A stretch of DNA of 64,000 bases, from the NCBI RefSeq assembly GCF_900116445.1, contig NZ_FPBH01000016.1, forward strand, positions 124,001 through 188,000, in the 5' to 3' direction. The notes under the pieces were generated by a model that made no database searches, was not told where the DNA came from, and saw nothing but the letters and a program-made list of their open reading frames with translations. Positions 1 to 9,057 of the stretch are shown here, piece after piece. Made by a program: the position numbers and the translations under genes. Source of the stretch: Paraburkholderia aspalathi. GTDB lineage: Bacteria; Pseudomonadota; Gammaproteobacteria; Burkholderiales; Burkholderiaceae. The first letter of the stretch is position 1. Every line of letters starts with the position of its first letter.

Positions 1-237
1 GCCAAAAAAGATGAAGAACAACTGCACGATGAAGGGCGTATTGCGGATCAACTCGACGTAAGTCGCGACGACCCAGCGCGCCCACTTCGGCCCGGCCACG
101 GCGATGCTCGCGCCGCCAATACCGACGAGACCGCCGAGGACGGTGGACACGGCGGTCAGCCCCAGCGTGACGGCGACGCCGCGCGCGAGCAGCCCCGCAT
201 AGAGGCCGAAGCCGCTGAAATCGAACGCATAAGTCAT
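1..237 (-). CDS. Polar amino acid ABC transporter permease (partial)
   Basis: This is the N-terminal 79 codons of an inner-membrane permease; the gene runs off the left edge. The translation starts MTYAFDFSGFGLYAG, shows a hydrophobic first membrane segment (about residues 15-45), and then the family signature YVELIRNTPFIVQLFF near residue 64, typical of HisM/GlnP-type permeases. It lies 67 bases downstream of the family 3 binding-protein gene on the same strand, so the two very probably form one amino acid importer. Substrate cannot be read from the sequence. Confidence 0.88.
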   Translation of the reverse strand, partial: MTYAFDFSGFGLYAGLLARGVAVTLGLTAVSTVLGGLVGIGGASIAVAGPKWARWVVATYVELIRNTPFIVQLFFIFFG

Positions 238-304
238 AGCGTGGCGCTCATCGTGTGGTCAAACTCCGGCGCGGGCCGGCCTTGCCGGTCCGCGCAATAA
301 AGGT

Positions 305-1129
305 TCAGAGGTCGGCCGGCAGCGGCGCACGCAGCCATTTCTGCGAAATCGCGTTCATGGTGCCGTCCTTGCGGGCCTTGGCAATCGTTTCGTCGACTTT
401 TTGCTTCAGACGCGGCTCATTCTTGTTCAAACCGACGTGATCCGGCGAGCTGAATAGCGAGAACTTCTGCTCGGGATCGTTCGCCGGATGACGCGCGAGA
501 ATGGTTGCGCCGACGTCGTTGCCGACTACCATCAACTGTACCTGACCAGAAAGAAACGCCGAAATTGCGCCGTTAGGATCGTCGAATCTTTTGATGTTCG
601 CGCTGGGGGGCGCGATTTTGGTCACGCTCAGGTCTTCCAGCGTGCCGCGCGCAACCGAAATCGACTTGCCGGCGAGGTCGGCGGCGTTCTTCACGGGCAG
701 CGTTTTCGGGCCGAAGACGGCGAGGTAGTAGGGCGCGTAAGGCTGCGAGAAGTCGATCACCTTTTCGCGCTCCGGCGTCTGGCCGACTGAAAGCAGCATG
801 TCAGCCTTGTGGTCGGCGAGGTAGGCCATGCGGTTGTCGCCCGTCACCTGCACGAGTTCGACCTTTGCGTTGAGCGACTTGCCGATCAGGTTGGCGACGT
901 CGATGTCGTAGCCCATCGGCTTCATGTCCGGGCCGATCGAACCGAACGGCGGGTAGTCTTCGAACACGCCGATGCGAACCGTGCCGGACTTGGCGATGTT
1001 GTCGAGCGCGTCCGCATGCGCGGCCGACGAAAAGGCGCACAGCGCGCCGAGGCCGGTGAAAGCGAGCGTCGCGGCGAGGGTGGCGAAGACACGGCGCGTG
1101 TTCGATTGAGCAACTTGGGGCTGATTCAT
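305..1129 (-). CDS. Amino acid ABC transporter substrate-binding protein (family 3)
   Basis: A 274-residue periplasmic binding protein of the HisJ/GlnH class. The first about 40 residues form a long signal peptide ending near AAHADA. The mature part opens with GTVRIGVFEDYPPFG and carries the family mark MGYDIDVANLIGKSL. It should capture a polar amino acid in the periplasm and hand it to the permease encoded just downstream. It sits 90 bases behind a PotA-like ATPase gene, and no second ATPase is visible in the window, so that ATPase might be shared or another lies off the left edge. The ligand is unknown. Confidence 0.9.
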   Translation of the reverse strand: MNQPQVAQSNTRRVFATLAATLAFTGLGALCAFSSAAHADALDNIAKSGTVRIGVFEDYPPFGSIGPDMKPMGYDIDVANLIGKSLNAKVELVQVTGDNRMAYLADHKADMLLSVGQTPEREKVIDFSQPYAPYYLAVFGPKTLPVKNAADLAGKSISVARGTLEDLSVTKIAPPSANIKRFDDPNGAISAFLSGQVQLMVVGNDVGATILARHPANDPEQKFSLFSSPDHVGLNKNEPRLKQKVDETIAKARKDGTMNAISQKWLRAPLPADL

Positions 1130-1219
1130 GGTCTTTCCTCTGTCGAAAACTCGGTATTGGAATGGGTTTCTGTGAACGCTTCAGCGACGCGCCTCGGTGC
1201 CATGCCTCAGCGGCACGTT

Positions 1220-2293
1220 TCAGTGCGCCGCACGGGCGGCGATCAGTTTGCACGCGTGCGGTGGCAACTCCGCGAACACCGGCATGCCGAGCGTGAGGCC
1301 CGGCGTTTCGCGCGGCGTGGTCGCGGCAGTTAGCGTGAATCCTGCGCAATCGATCGTGGCTTCCAGCGACGCCCCCACGTCACGGATAAAAGTCACCGTG
1401 CCAGCGAGCCGGTTCTGCCCAGCAGCGCCGGACGCCGTTTTAACGCAGACGTCTTCCGGCCGGATCAGCAGACGGATATCGCTGCTGGACTCCGGCATCC
1501 GCGCCGGTTGCGCAACCGCAATGCGCGTTCCGCCCGGCAGACTGACGCTGCCTGCGCCGTCGTAGCTGACCGGCAGGATGTTGCCGAGGCCGATGAAGTC
1601 AGCGACGAATTCGCTGACCGGATCGCGATAAATATCGAGTGGTTTGCCGACCTGGGCAATCCGGCCTTTCTCCATCACCACGATTTCGTCGGCCATCGTC
1701 ATCGCTTCGCGCTGGTCGTGCGTCACCATGATCGTCGTGATGCCGAGGCGCTGTTGCAGCAGGCGGATCTCGACCTGCATCGCTTCGCGCAGTTTGGCGT
1801 CGAGTGCGGAGAGCGGTTCGTCGAGCAGCAGCAGTTTCGGTTGCGAGGCGATCGCACGGGCAATCGCCACGCGTTGCCGCTGGCCGCCGGAGAGTTGCGT
1901 GACCGGCCGGTTCGCCATATGCGGCAACTGGATCAGCTCCAGCAATTCTGTAACACGGCGCGCTTGCGCGTCTTTCGCCGTCTTGCGCAACTTGAGCGGA
2001 TACGCGACGTTCTGCGCCACGGTCATATGCGGGAACAGTGCGAGCGACTGGAACACCATGCCGAAGTCGCGCTGGTTCGCAGGCAGATGCGTGATGTCGC
2101 GGCCTGCAAAATTGATGCTGCCCGAGCTCGGCGTTTCCAGCCCCGCGATCATCCGCAGGAGCGTGGTCTTGCCGCAGCCGGACGGCCCGAGAAAGCACAC
2201 CAGCTTGCCGTCGGGCACGCTCAGATCGACGCTGTCGACGGCATAGGCCGCGTTGAAGCGCTTGGTCACGGCCTGCAAGGTCAGATGGGTCAT
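1220..2293 (-). CDS. PotA-type ABC transporter ATP-binding protein
   Basis: A 357-residue cytoplasmic ATPase that energises import. Walker A is GPSGCGKTTLL, the signature is LSGGQRQRVAIARAI, Walker B is LLLLDEPLSALD and the switch histidine lies in MVTHDQREA. A C-terminal TOBE-like extension of about 120 residues is typical of the spermidine/putrescine and related (PotA, FbpC) group. I chose the ATG at 2293 because a GGAG lies six bases upstream; a TTG start at 2308 is less likely. It follows two permease genes and a binding protein in a polyamine-type import operon. Confidence 0.9.
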   Translation of the reverse strand: MTHLTLQAVTKRFNAAYAVDSVDLSVPDGKLVCFLGPSGCGKTTLLRMIAGLETPSSGSINFAGRDITHLPANQRDFGMVFQSLALFPHMTVAQNVAYPLKLRKTAKDAQARRVTELLELIQLPHMANRPVTQLSGGQRQRVAIARAIASQPKLLLLDEPLSALDAKLREAMQVEIRLLQQRLGITTIMVTHDQREAMTMADEIVVMEKGRIAQVGKPLDIYRDPVSEFVADFIGLGNILPVSYDGAGSVSLPGGTRIAVAQPARMPESSSDIRLLIRPEDVCVKTASGAAGQNRLAGTVTFIRDVGASLEATIDCAGFTLTAATTPRETPGLTLGMPVFAELPPHACKLIAARAAH

Positions 2294-2342
2294 CGAATGC
2301 TCCAGCAAAAAGGCGTCAGCGCAGCGTGAATCGAAAGGGCGG

Positions 2343-3206
2343 TCAAAGCGCCACCCCTTCGTCGCCGATCAGCTTTTCGAGCAGCCAGATCAGCGCGAAG
2401 TCGATCGCGACGATGAATACGGCGAAACAGAATACGGTCGGATCGAGCGACGACACCGTGCGGCTGTAGAGCCACACAGGCAGCGTCATCGTGTCGATGC
2501 CGTACAGGAAGAAGGTCACCGTGAATTCGTTGAACGAGACGATGAACGCGAACAGCATGCCGGCGAGAATGCCGGGGCGCATCAGCGGCAGGATCACGTC
2601 GATCAGCGCGCGGCTCGGGCTCGCACCCATCACGCAGGCCGCTTCCTCGAACTCCGGGCCAATCGAGGCCACCGATGCCGCGCAATTTTTCACGGTGAAC
2701 GGCAGCGCCAGAATCACGTGCGCGATGATCAGGCGGAACACGCCGAGTTCGATCGGCAGCACGTTGAACACCAGCAACAGCGACAAACCGAGCATCACTA
2801 GCGGATAGACGAGCGGCAAGGCCACCAGTTGTTCGACCGCGGGTTTGCCGCGAAAACGGTAGCGGCTCAGTGCGTAGGCGGCGGGCACGGAGACGAGCGT
2901 GGCGATGACCATCGTCGAGAGCGCGACGATCAGGCTCGTGCTGAGCGCGGCGCCCATCGAGAGGGAGTCGCTTGCATCCGGCGAGACGAAGCTGTGCCAC
3001 GCCGCGCGGTACCAGTGCAGGCCGTAGGCGTGCGGCGGGAATTCGAGCGTGTCGGCCGCGCTGAACGACATCGTGATCATCGTCAGGATCGGCAGTGCGG
3101 CGAGGAACAGCACGATGGCGGCGAGCAGCGCGGTGGCTTTGCCGAGCTGGCCGGGCATGGTCATCGGCAAACGCGGCAGGCGCAGGGATTGAAGTGGCGT
3201 GCTCAT
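2343..3206 (-). CDS. PotC-type ABC transporter permease
   Basis: A 287-residue inner-membrane permease with about six hydrophobic segments; the EAA-type loop reads EFEEAACVMGASPSRALIDV in the C-terminal half. This places it with the PotC/PotI group of polyamine-like importers. It overlaps the upstream permease gene by four bases (ATGA), a sign of translational coupling, and is followed after a short gap by the ATPase gene. It should form the second membrane subunit of the complex. Confidence 0.9.
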   Translation of the reverse strand: MSTPLQSLRLPRLPMTMPGQLGKATALLAAIVLFLAALPILTMITMSFSAADTLEFPPHAYGLHWYRAAWHSFVSPDASDSLSMGAALSTSLIVALSTMVIATLVSVPAAYALSRYRFRGKPAVEQLVALPLVYPLVMLGLSLLLVFNVLPIELGVFRLIIAHVILALPFTVKNCAASVASIGPEFEEAACVMGASPSRALIDVILPLMRPGILAGMLFAFIVSFNEFTVTFFLYGIDTMTLPVWLYSRTVSSLDPTVFCFAVFIVAIDFALIWLLEKLIGDEGVAL

Positions 3207-4186
3207 GCGTGAGGCTCCTCGGCGAGACGTTGTGTGCGGCGCACGAGGCGCTGCGACAGTGCCATCACGGTGAGCGTCGCGACCATCAATACGACGCCCG
3301 ATGCCGAAGCGGCGGGCCAGTTCAGCAAGGGCGCGACCTGGTCGTGGACCAGCACGGCGAGCATCGGCACGCGGCGTCCGCCGAGCAGCAGGGGCACGGC
3401 GAAGGCGCTGGCGTTGTACGCGAACACGAGCAGGGCACCGGACACGAGCCCCGGCATGGCAAGCGGCAGCAACACATGACGCAGCGTCTGCCAGCGCGTC
3501 GCGCCGAGCGTGGCCGCGGCTTCTTCATACGAGCTGGAAACTGCGCGCATCGCGCTCGACAACGGCAGCACGGCCAGAGGAAACGCCGTCTGAATCAGGC
3601 CCAGCAACACGCCGTGTTCGCGATACAGCCACATCACCGGGCGGTCGACGAGGCCGCTGCCGAGCAGCGCGTGATTGAGCAGGCCGGCCGGGCCGAGAAT
3701 GATCAGCCAGCCATAACCTTGCAGCAGCAGATTGACGAGCAAGGGCAGCAGCACGCCTGCGAGCAACAGCCGCCGCGCGAGCCGCGACTTGGTGCGCGCC
3801 ATTGCCAGGGCGACGGGAATCGCCAGCAGCACGGCGCAGACCATGCTTTGAAAGGCGAGCCGCAACGTGAGCCACAGCGACTTCAGGAAATAACCGTCGA
3901 TGAGATCGGCATAGTTCTGCAGCGTGAAGCCGCGCCATTCGTTGCCTTGCGTACCAAAGCTCATGCGCAGCACGACGAGCGCTGCCGCGCCGAGAATGGC
4001 GAGAAACAGCAGGATCGGCGCGAGCAGAATCCAGGGGCGCGCTTTCGCGAGCGCCGAGGATGCCTGCTCGTCCGGTGCGCGGGAAGCGGCGCCGGGCGAG
4101 CCGGAGGCCGCGCCCGACGCATCACCCGACGCAGCGTCCGACGCCGATGAGGCACGCCGCGAAAAACGCGCGAGCATCGCGGTCAT
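3203..4186 (-). CDS. PotB-type ABC transporter permease
   Basis: A 327-residue permease. After an Ala/Ser-rich N-terminal tail of about 45 residues it has a first membrane segment near residues 50-70 and the EAA loop SYEEAAATLGATRWQTLRHV. The start at 4186 is favoured over a longer reading to 4219 because its ATG overlaps the TGA of the upstream binding-protein gene. It is the first membrane subunit of the polyamine-type importer. The long, low-complexity N-terminal tail is unusual for the family, so a start further in is possible. Confidence 0.88.
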   Translation of the reverse strand: MTAMLARFSRRASSASDAASGDASGAASGSPGAASRAPDEQASSALAKARPWILLAPILLFLAILGAAALVVLRMSFGTQGNEWRGFTLQNYADLIDGYFLKSLWLTLRLAFQSMVCAVLLAIPVALAMARTKSRLARRLLLAGVLLPLLVNLLLQGYGWLIILGPAGLLNHALLGSGLVDRPVMWLYREHGVLLGLIQTAFPLAVLPLSSAMRAVSSSYEEAAATLGATRWQTLRHVLLPLAMPGLVSGALLVFAYNASAFAVPLLLGGRRVPMLAVLVHDQVAPLLNWPAASASGVVLMVATLTVMALSQRLVRRTQRLAEEPHA

Positions 4187-5277
4187 GCCGAGAAAATTTC
4201 GGTGTAGCGTTTGATCCACGCAGGCTGCACGACAGCGAGCGCCTTGTCGTCATGCAGGATTGCTTTCTCGGCGATCTGCTTCGGGCTCGGCACGAATGCG
4301 CGGCTCTCGGCAGGAATCACCGCCTTCGAGTTGACCGGTCCGTTCAGCACGTCGGCAGCCATGCGGCCTTGCACGCCGGCATCAAGCGAATGGTTGATGA
4401 AGGCGTGGATCAGATCGCTGTCGGCGGGGTGCGACTTCGGGATCACCGTGAACATCAGTTGCGTGGCGAAGCCTTCCTTCATGCCGTAGGTCACGCCCAT
4501 CTTGTACTCGGGCTTGCGGATCTGGTCAGGGAAGAAGGCCGGCGAATAGATGCCGCCGATATCGAGCGAGCCGGTGCGGAACAGATCGGCTACCTGATTC
4601 GGGTTCTCGCCGAGCGTCATCACGTGATCTTTCAGTTCCATCAGCTTCTTGAAGCCCGGCTCGATGTTCTGTTGCGAGCCGCCGTTCATTTTCGCGGCGA
4701 TGATCGCGAGGTCCACCGCTTCGGCCCATTCGGGCGGCGGCAGGAACAGGCGTCCGGCGTACTTCGGGTCCCACAGTGCTTCGTACGAAGACGGCGCCGT
4801 CTTGACCGTCGACGTGTTGTAGATCAAGCCATCCGACCACAGCAGATAACCCACGCCGAAGCCATTCGCGCCCGTGCGGTATTGCGGCGCGACCTCCTTC
4901 AGGTTCGGCAGCTTGTCGAGATCGGGCTTCATCAGCAGACCCGCGTCGCCGAGACCCGCCGCGCCGACGCCGGCCAGCGTGATGACGTCGTAAGTGGGAC
5001 GATCGCCCGCGGCCTTGACCTTGGCGACCATGCCGGAGGTGCCGTCGGCGCGGTCAGCGATGACCTTGGCGCCGGTCTTCGCCGTGAACGTGGCGGCGAT
5101 ATTGCGCAAAGCGGCGGCGCCCGTGTCGTCCGACCAGGTCAGCAAGCGCAGTGTCTTGCCTGCGAAGTTGTGCTCCTGTGCCCGCAGATTGACGAACGGC
5201 ATCGGCAAACTGGACGCCGCGAGTGCTGCGCCGATTGCCTTGATGGCCTGCCTTCTACCCCGTTTGATCTCTTGCAT
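4183..5277 (-). CDS. PotD-type extracellular substrate-binding protein
   Basis: A 364-residue binding protein. The N-terminus has a twin-arginine-like region RGRRQAIKAIG followed by a hydrophobic stretch, so Tat export is possible. The mature protein starts with KTLRLLTWSDDTG and ends PAWIKRYTEIFSA, as in PotD-like polyamine or related binding proteins. The ATG at 5277 is preferred because a GGAG stands about seven bases upstream. It is the first gene of a same-strand run of six import genes and is divergent from the LysR gene at 5842, which may control it. Confidence 0.88.
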   Translation of the reverse strand: MQEIKRGRRQAIKAIGAALAASSLPMPFVNLRAQEHNFAGKTLRLLTWSDDTGAAALRNIAATFTAKTGAKVIADRADGTSGMVAKVKAAGDRPTYDVITLAGVGAAGLGDAGLLMKPDLDKLPNLKEVAPQYRTGANGFGVGYLLWSDGLIYNTSTVKTAPSSYEALWDPKYAGRLFLPPPEWAEAVDLAIIAAKMNGGSQQNIEPGFKKLMELKDHVMTLGENPNQVADLFRTGSLDIGGIYSPAFFPDQIRKPEYKMGVTYGMKEGFATQLMFTVIPKSHPADSDLIHAFINHSLDAGVQGRMAADVLNGPVNSKAVIPAESRAFVPSPKQIAEKAILHDDKALAVVQPAWIKRYTEIFSA

Positions 5278-5841
5278 GGCGGTCTCCTGTGTTGAACGCC
5301 TGTTGCCTGGTGATATTCGCTTTGACCGCTGCCGCTGCATCGCCCATTTGCGCTGCCTGCCTTACTCAATCCCACGTACCCAACCTCACTCGCTACCGGC
5401 TGCGTTGCGTGTTGATGCACTCTAGGTTTGTCAAAATCCCTCAACAAACGAAATATGCGCATGGAGCGCATGACGGAATCTCATGGGCTGGCGCTTGTGC
5501 GACGCTAGCGGCGGCTTGGCTGCGATCCGTGGGAACGCCAATCCAGTGGCGTATCGGGGTTAACGTCCATGATTTTTTCGCGCGGGCGGCCCGCTGGGAG
5601 GTATGAGGAAAGCTCGGTTCTGGTGCGGTGTCTGGCGGCATCTGCCCTGAGTCGGTGCAAGCGGGCGCGCTCAGGCCGGAATTGACAGCCCTGTCATGAG
5701 CGAAATGCATGCATATTTGCTCGCGCGCAACGCGTGAAAAATATTCTTATCGCGTATTCTGTTGGTTCAAGGGGCGTGACGGCAGCCAACACCGCCCGCC
5801 CACGCAATGACTTTTCCTGATCCCTGACCGGACTCATCCAG
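5278..5841. other. Divergent intergenic region between import operon and LysR gene
   Basis: No supported gene here (564 bases). It must hold the promoters of the import operon (leftward) and of the LysR gene (rightward). A perfect palindrome TGACAGccCTGTCA lies at 5683-5696, about 145 bases upstream of the LysR start. LysR proteins often bind dyads of this kind in shared promoter regions, so it is a possible operator, though this is only inference. Confidence 0.5.
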
Positions 5842-6735
5842 ATGCGACGTCTCCCGCCGCTCAATGCGCTGCAGATTTTCGAAACCGTGGCGCGGCATCG
5901 CAGCTTCACACGCGCCGCTGACCACCTATGCCTGACACAGGGCGCGGTAAGCCGGCAGATCATCGCGCTCGAGGACTACTACAAGTTTCCGCTCTTCAAG
6001 CGCCATGCGAAAGGCCTGACGCTGACCGCCGAAGGCGAATTGTTGCTGCCCGCGGTCAAGGAGAGCTTCGCGCGTATCGAAGAGATATCGCTGCGGCTCA
6101 CGCGTCAGCGTACCGATCTCGCGCTGAAGGTGCCGACCTGCGTGATGCGCTGGATGTTGCCGAAGATCATGCGCTTCCAGGCCGAGTATCCCGAGCTGCA
6201 TGTTCAGATCACCACCACCTGGCAGCACGACGTCGACTTCCAGCTCGAGCCGTTCGACGCGGCGATCATCTATGGCTCGTCACCGGGCGCGGACGTGCAG
6301 GCGGTGCCCTTATTCGAGGAGCGTCTGACGCCGGTGTGCGCGCCGGATCTGTTGAAAGACAAACCGTTGAACGAGGTGGCGGATCTGGCGCGCCACACGC
6401 TGCTGCATCCAACGCGCGACCATCGCGACTGGAAGATGTGGCTTGCCAGGGTGATCGAGGTGGATGCTGCGAATGCGCCGGCGATCGACGCTGAACACGG
6501 CCCGAGCTTCGACACGCTCGACATGGCGACCAACGCCGCCTTGCAAGGCTTCGGTGTCGCCATCAGCGATCTTGCCCTGATCGACGAAGACGTCGCGGCC
6601 AAGCGTCTCGTGCGGCCATTCGATACGGTGCTCAAGACCGGCTGGCGGTACTACTTCGTGTATCCGGATTCAGTCGCGCATCAGCAGAAGCTGAATCTGT
6701 TCCGCGACTGGATTGCGGAGCATTGGGAAGAGTAA
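5842..6735 (+). CDS. LysR family transcriptional regulator (GcvA-like)
   Basis: A 297-residue regulator. The N-terminal winged helix-turn-helix begins RRLPPLNALQIFETVARH and contains DHLCLTQGAVSRQI, the wording typical of the GcvA subgroup. The rest is a periplasmic-binding-like effector domain with the VPTCVMRWMLPK start seen in that subgroup. It is divergent from the ABC import operon, the usual arrangement for a LysR gene and its target, so it probably senses the imported compound or a metabolite of it. Confidence 0.92.
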   Translation: MRRLPPLNALQIFETVARHRSFTRAADHLCLTQGAVSRQIIALEDYYKFPLFKRHAKGLTLTAEGELLLPAVKESFARIEEISLRLTRQRTDLALKVPTCVMRWMLPKIMRFQAEYPELHVQITTTWQHDVDFQLEPFDAAIIYGSSPGADVQAVPLFEERLTPVCAPDLLKDKPLNEVADLARHTLLHPTRDHRDWKMWLARVIEVDAANAPAIDAEHGPSFDTLDMATNAALQGFGVAISDLALIDEDVAAKRLVRPFDTVLKTGWRYYFVYPDSVAHQQKLNLFRDWIAEHWEE

Positions 6736-6781
6736 GGAGAGGGCCGCTTGTTTGCGTAGAGCGTGGCCCCGAGCCTTATCG

Positions 6782-7864
6782 TCAGGGCGCGAAAGACAGA
6801 AACAGATACGCCGCGAACAGCGACAGATGCACGGCGCCTTGCAGGATCGTCGTGCGTCCGGAACTGAGCGTCAGGGTGCCGACGATCAACGTGAGCATCA
6901 GCAGCACGGTTTCCTTGCCGTCGATGCCGAGAATGAGCGGCTGAGCAGTCCACAAGAACACGGCAGCGACCGTCGGAATAGTCAGCCCGATACTGGCCAG
7001 CGCCGAGCCGAGCGCGAGATTCAGGCTGTTCTGCAAGCGATCGGCGCGCGCCGCGCGCACGGCGGCGAGCCCTTCCGGCAGCAGCACCAGCGCCGCGATG
7101 ATAATGCCGACCACCGCCGGCGGCGCACCCGCGTTCTTGACCGCGGTTTCAACCACCGGCGAGAGCACTTTCGCGAGCAATACGACGGCGACGAGGCACA
7201 CCACCAGCAAGCCGCCCGCTGCCAGCGCGACACCGATGCTCGGCGGGGCGGCGTGGACGTCCTCGTCGGGAACGTCGGCAAGAAAGTAGTCGCGATGCCG
7301 CACGGTCTGAACGAACACGAACACCCCATACAGCACCAGCGACGACACCCCCGCGAACGCCAGTTGCGACGATGACAGAACCGGGCCGGCGCTAGTCGTC
7401 GTGTAGTTCGGCATCACCAGAGTCAATACGGACAAGGACGCGAGTACCGCCAGCGCGGCCGCCGCGCCACGACTTTGAAAATCCTGCTCGCGATGCCGGA
7501 TGCCGCCCACCAGCAGGCAGATGCCCACGATCCCATTACAGACGATCATCACCGCGGCGAACACCGTGTCGCGCGCAAGCCCGGCCTTTTCCGGGCCGGA
7601 GGTCAGCATCACCGAAACGATCAGCGCGACCTCGATCACCGTGACGGCCACCGCCAGCACCAGGGTACCGAACGGCTCGCCGACGCGATGCGCGACCACT
7701 TCCGCGTGGTGCACCGCTGTGAACACGGCGGCGCACAGCGCGACGCCGATCAGCGCGAGCAGCAGCCCGTTGCCCGGCACGGCATACGCGATGCCCAGCA
7801 CGATCCAGGCAACGAAGGGCGCGGCGATGGTCCAGCGGGGCAAAACGGTCGCGGGTGTGGTCAT
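6782..7864 (-). CDS. chaA: ChaA-type calcium/proton or sodium/proton antiporter
   Basis: A 360-residue integral membrane protein with about ten to eleven hydrophobic segments. Both acidic family repeats can be seen: GTLVLAVAVTVIEVALIVSV in the first half and ALVLLPEGLAAVRAARADR in the second. These match the CaCA/ChaA cation antiporters, which exchange Ca2+ or Na+/K+ for protons across the inner membrane. It stands alone, convergent with the LysR gene. The exact ion cannot be told from sequence. Confidence 0.85.
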   Translation of the reverse strand: MTTPATVLPRWTIAAPFVAWIVLGIAYAVPGNGLLLALIGVALCAAVFTAVHHAEVVAHRVGEPFGTLVLAVAVTVIEVALIVSVMLTSGPEKAGLARDTVFAAVMIVCNGIVGICLLVGGIRHREQDFQSRGAAAALAVLASLSVLTLVMPNYTTTSAGPVLSSSQLAFAGVSSLVLYGVFVFVQTVRHRDYFLADVPDEDVHAAPPSIGVALAAGGLLVVCLVAVVLLAKVLSPVVETAVKNAGAPPAVVGIIIAALVLLPEGLAAVRAARADRLQNSLNLALGSALASIGLTIPTVAAVFLWTAQPLILGIDGKETVLLMLTLIVGTLTLSSGRTTILQGAVHLSLFAAYLFLSFAP

Positions 7865-8300
7865 TCAGGACTTCCTTTAGATGCGTGTTCTTGTTGCTTG
7901 TACGGGACTGATGCGGCGTGCACGCACGGTGTTGACGAGACCTGGGAGCGAGCGAAGATGCTAAACCAACTTGTCAACAACGTGCTCTAACGCATTAAAT
8001 TATAAAGGATAATTCTAGGCGGTCCGGATTTTGTCATCCGGCACTACAGACGATTGTGCCGACGCACTGGCGAAGGTGACAAGGCAATCGGCGGCTGTTC
8101 CGCATCTGAAGGATTGAGTGACGCAGGATTGCGCGGACAATGCGGCGCGGTTTTGATGAGTGAAACACCATCGGCAGACTAAAACTGCCGGGTTGGCAGC
8201 GTCAGGCGTCAGGGAAAGAAACAGGCTGCTTCGGTTCGGACGCACCGCCTCGTGATGAAGCGATGCGTCCGGATAAAGCGTTACAGCTGACCGACGCGGT
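7865..8300. other. Intergenic region
   Basis: No convincing gene in 436 bases. An AT-rich patch around 7995-8015 contains the small palindrome AATTAT/ATAATT and, read leftward, a TATAAT box, so it is a likely promoter for the antiporter gene on the minus strand. The rest is unexplained. Confidence 0.4.
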
Positions 8301-8663
8301 TTACTGGCCGACCGGACGGATCGAGAGGGCGTTCTTGACCGACGTCACGCCCGGCACGGCTTGCGCGGCCTGGGTTGCCAGGTCGACTTGCGGCTGCTCA
8401 GGCACTGTGCCGGCCAGCGTCACTGCGCCGCCACGTGCGCGCACGGTGATGTTGGTCACGCTCAGGCCCTTGGTCTTCGACAGCGCGCTGCGCACTTTAC
8501 GACCCAGTGCGCGGTTGGCCGCCTTGTCCGCCTTGGCGCTAGGGGCGGACGAAGCCGCGGGAGCCGCCGGAGCTGCAGCGTCGCTGCTTTGCGCGTACGC
8601 ATTGATGGACGCCAGAACGATCAGCGCACCGCCGACCATCTTGATTGCCTGGAATGCTTTCAT
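8301..8663 (-). CDS. Secreted BON domain protein
   Basis: A 120-residue protein with a signal peptide (VGGALIVLASINAYAQ) and an Ala/Ser-rich linker. One BON domain follows, with LSVTNITVRARGGAVTLAGT and PEQPQVDLATQAAQAVPGV. BON domains (as in OsmY) act in the periplasm and are linked to envelope stress and phospholipid binding. The gene is alone; no operon partner is seen. Confidence 0.85.
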   Translation of the reverse strand: MKAFQAIKMVGGALIVLASINAYAQSSDAAAPAAPAASSAPSAKADKAANRALGRKVRSALSKTKGLSVTNITVRARGGAVTLAGTVPEQPQVDLATQAAQAVPGVTSVKNALSIRPVGQ

Positions 8664-9057
8664 TCAACTCTCTCCTATTGTCATGAATACGACGGCCCCG
8701 GGATGGGCCGGTGTACTGCACCAGCGGGTACTTCGGGATCAAATCTGAATGGAACGTTGCTGCGGTCGTGCGACTTCTTGCAATCTGTAAGCGGATCAGG
8801 CGCGCCTAAGCACACGCATGCCGGCAAAGGCTGTCCTGCAAGCCGGAAACACACGATACTCCAATTAGTGCCATGGTGAATGCGTCGGTGCCTGGAAATG
8901 AGGTTTTGGTACAACGAATGGTCCGATGAAGGCAGGCCGATGGCGCTTCGCCGCTTGATGCGGCGCGGGTTGCACGCCCGTTGGCGTGTCCGCTGCACGG
9001 GTAGGCCGCGCATCTATCGAACCCAGCGCTTTGCGCTTAACGACTCGTCCGCATTGC
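8664..9057. other. Intergenic region
   Basis: About 390 bases between divergent genes with no supported ORF. It should carry the promoters of the BON gene (minus) and the glycosylase gene (plus). I see no clear repeat or operator. Confidence 0.35.

Noticed and set aside
3095..4150. 351-codon plus-strand frame over the permease gene
   Set aside because: Opposite the well-supported PotB-type permease; Gln/Arg/His-rich composition typical of an antisense frame.
8015..8245. 76-codon minus-strand frame
   Set aside because: Low-complexity composition with no start signal or motif; probably chance in the intergenic region.
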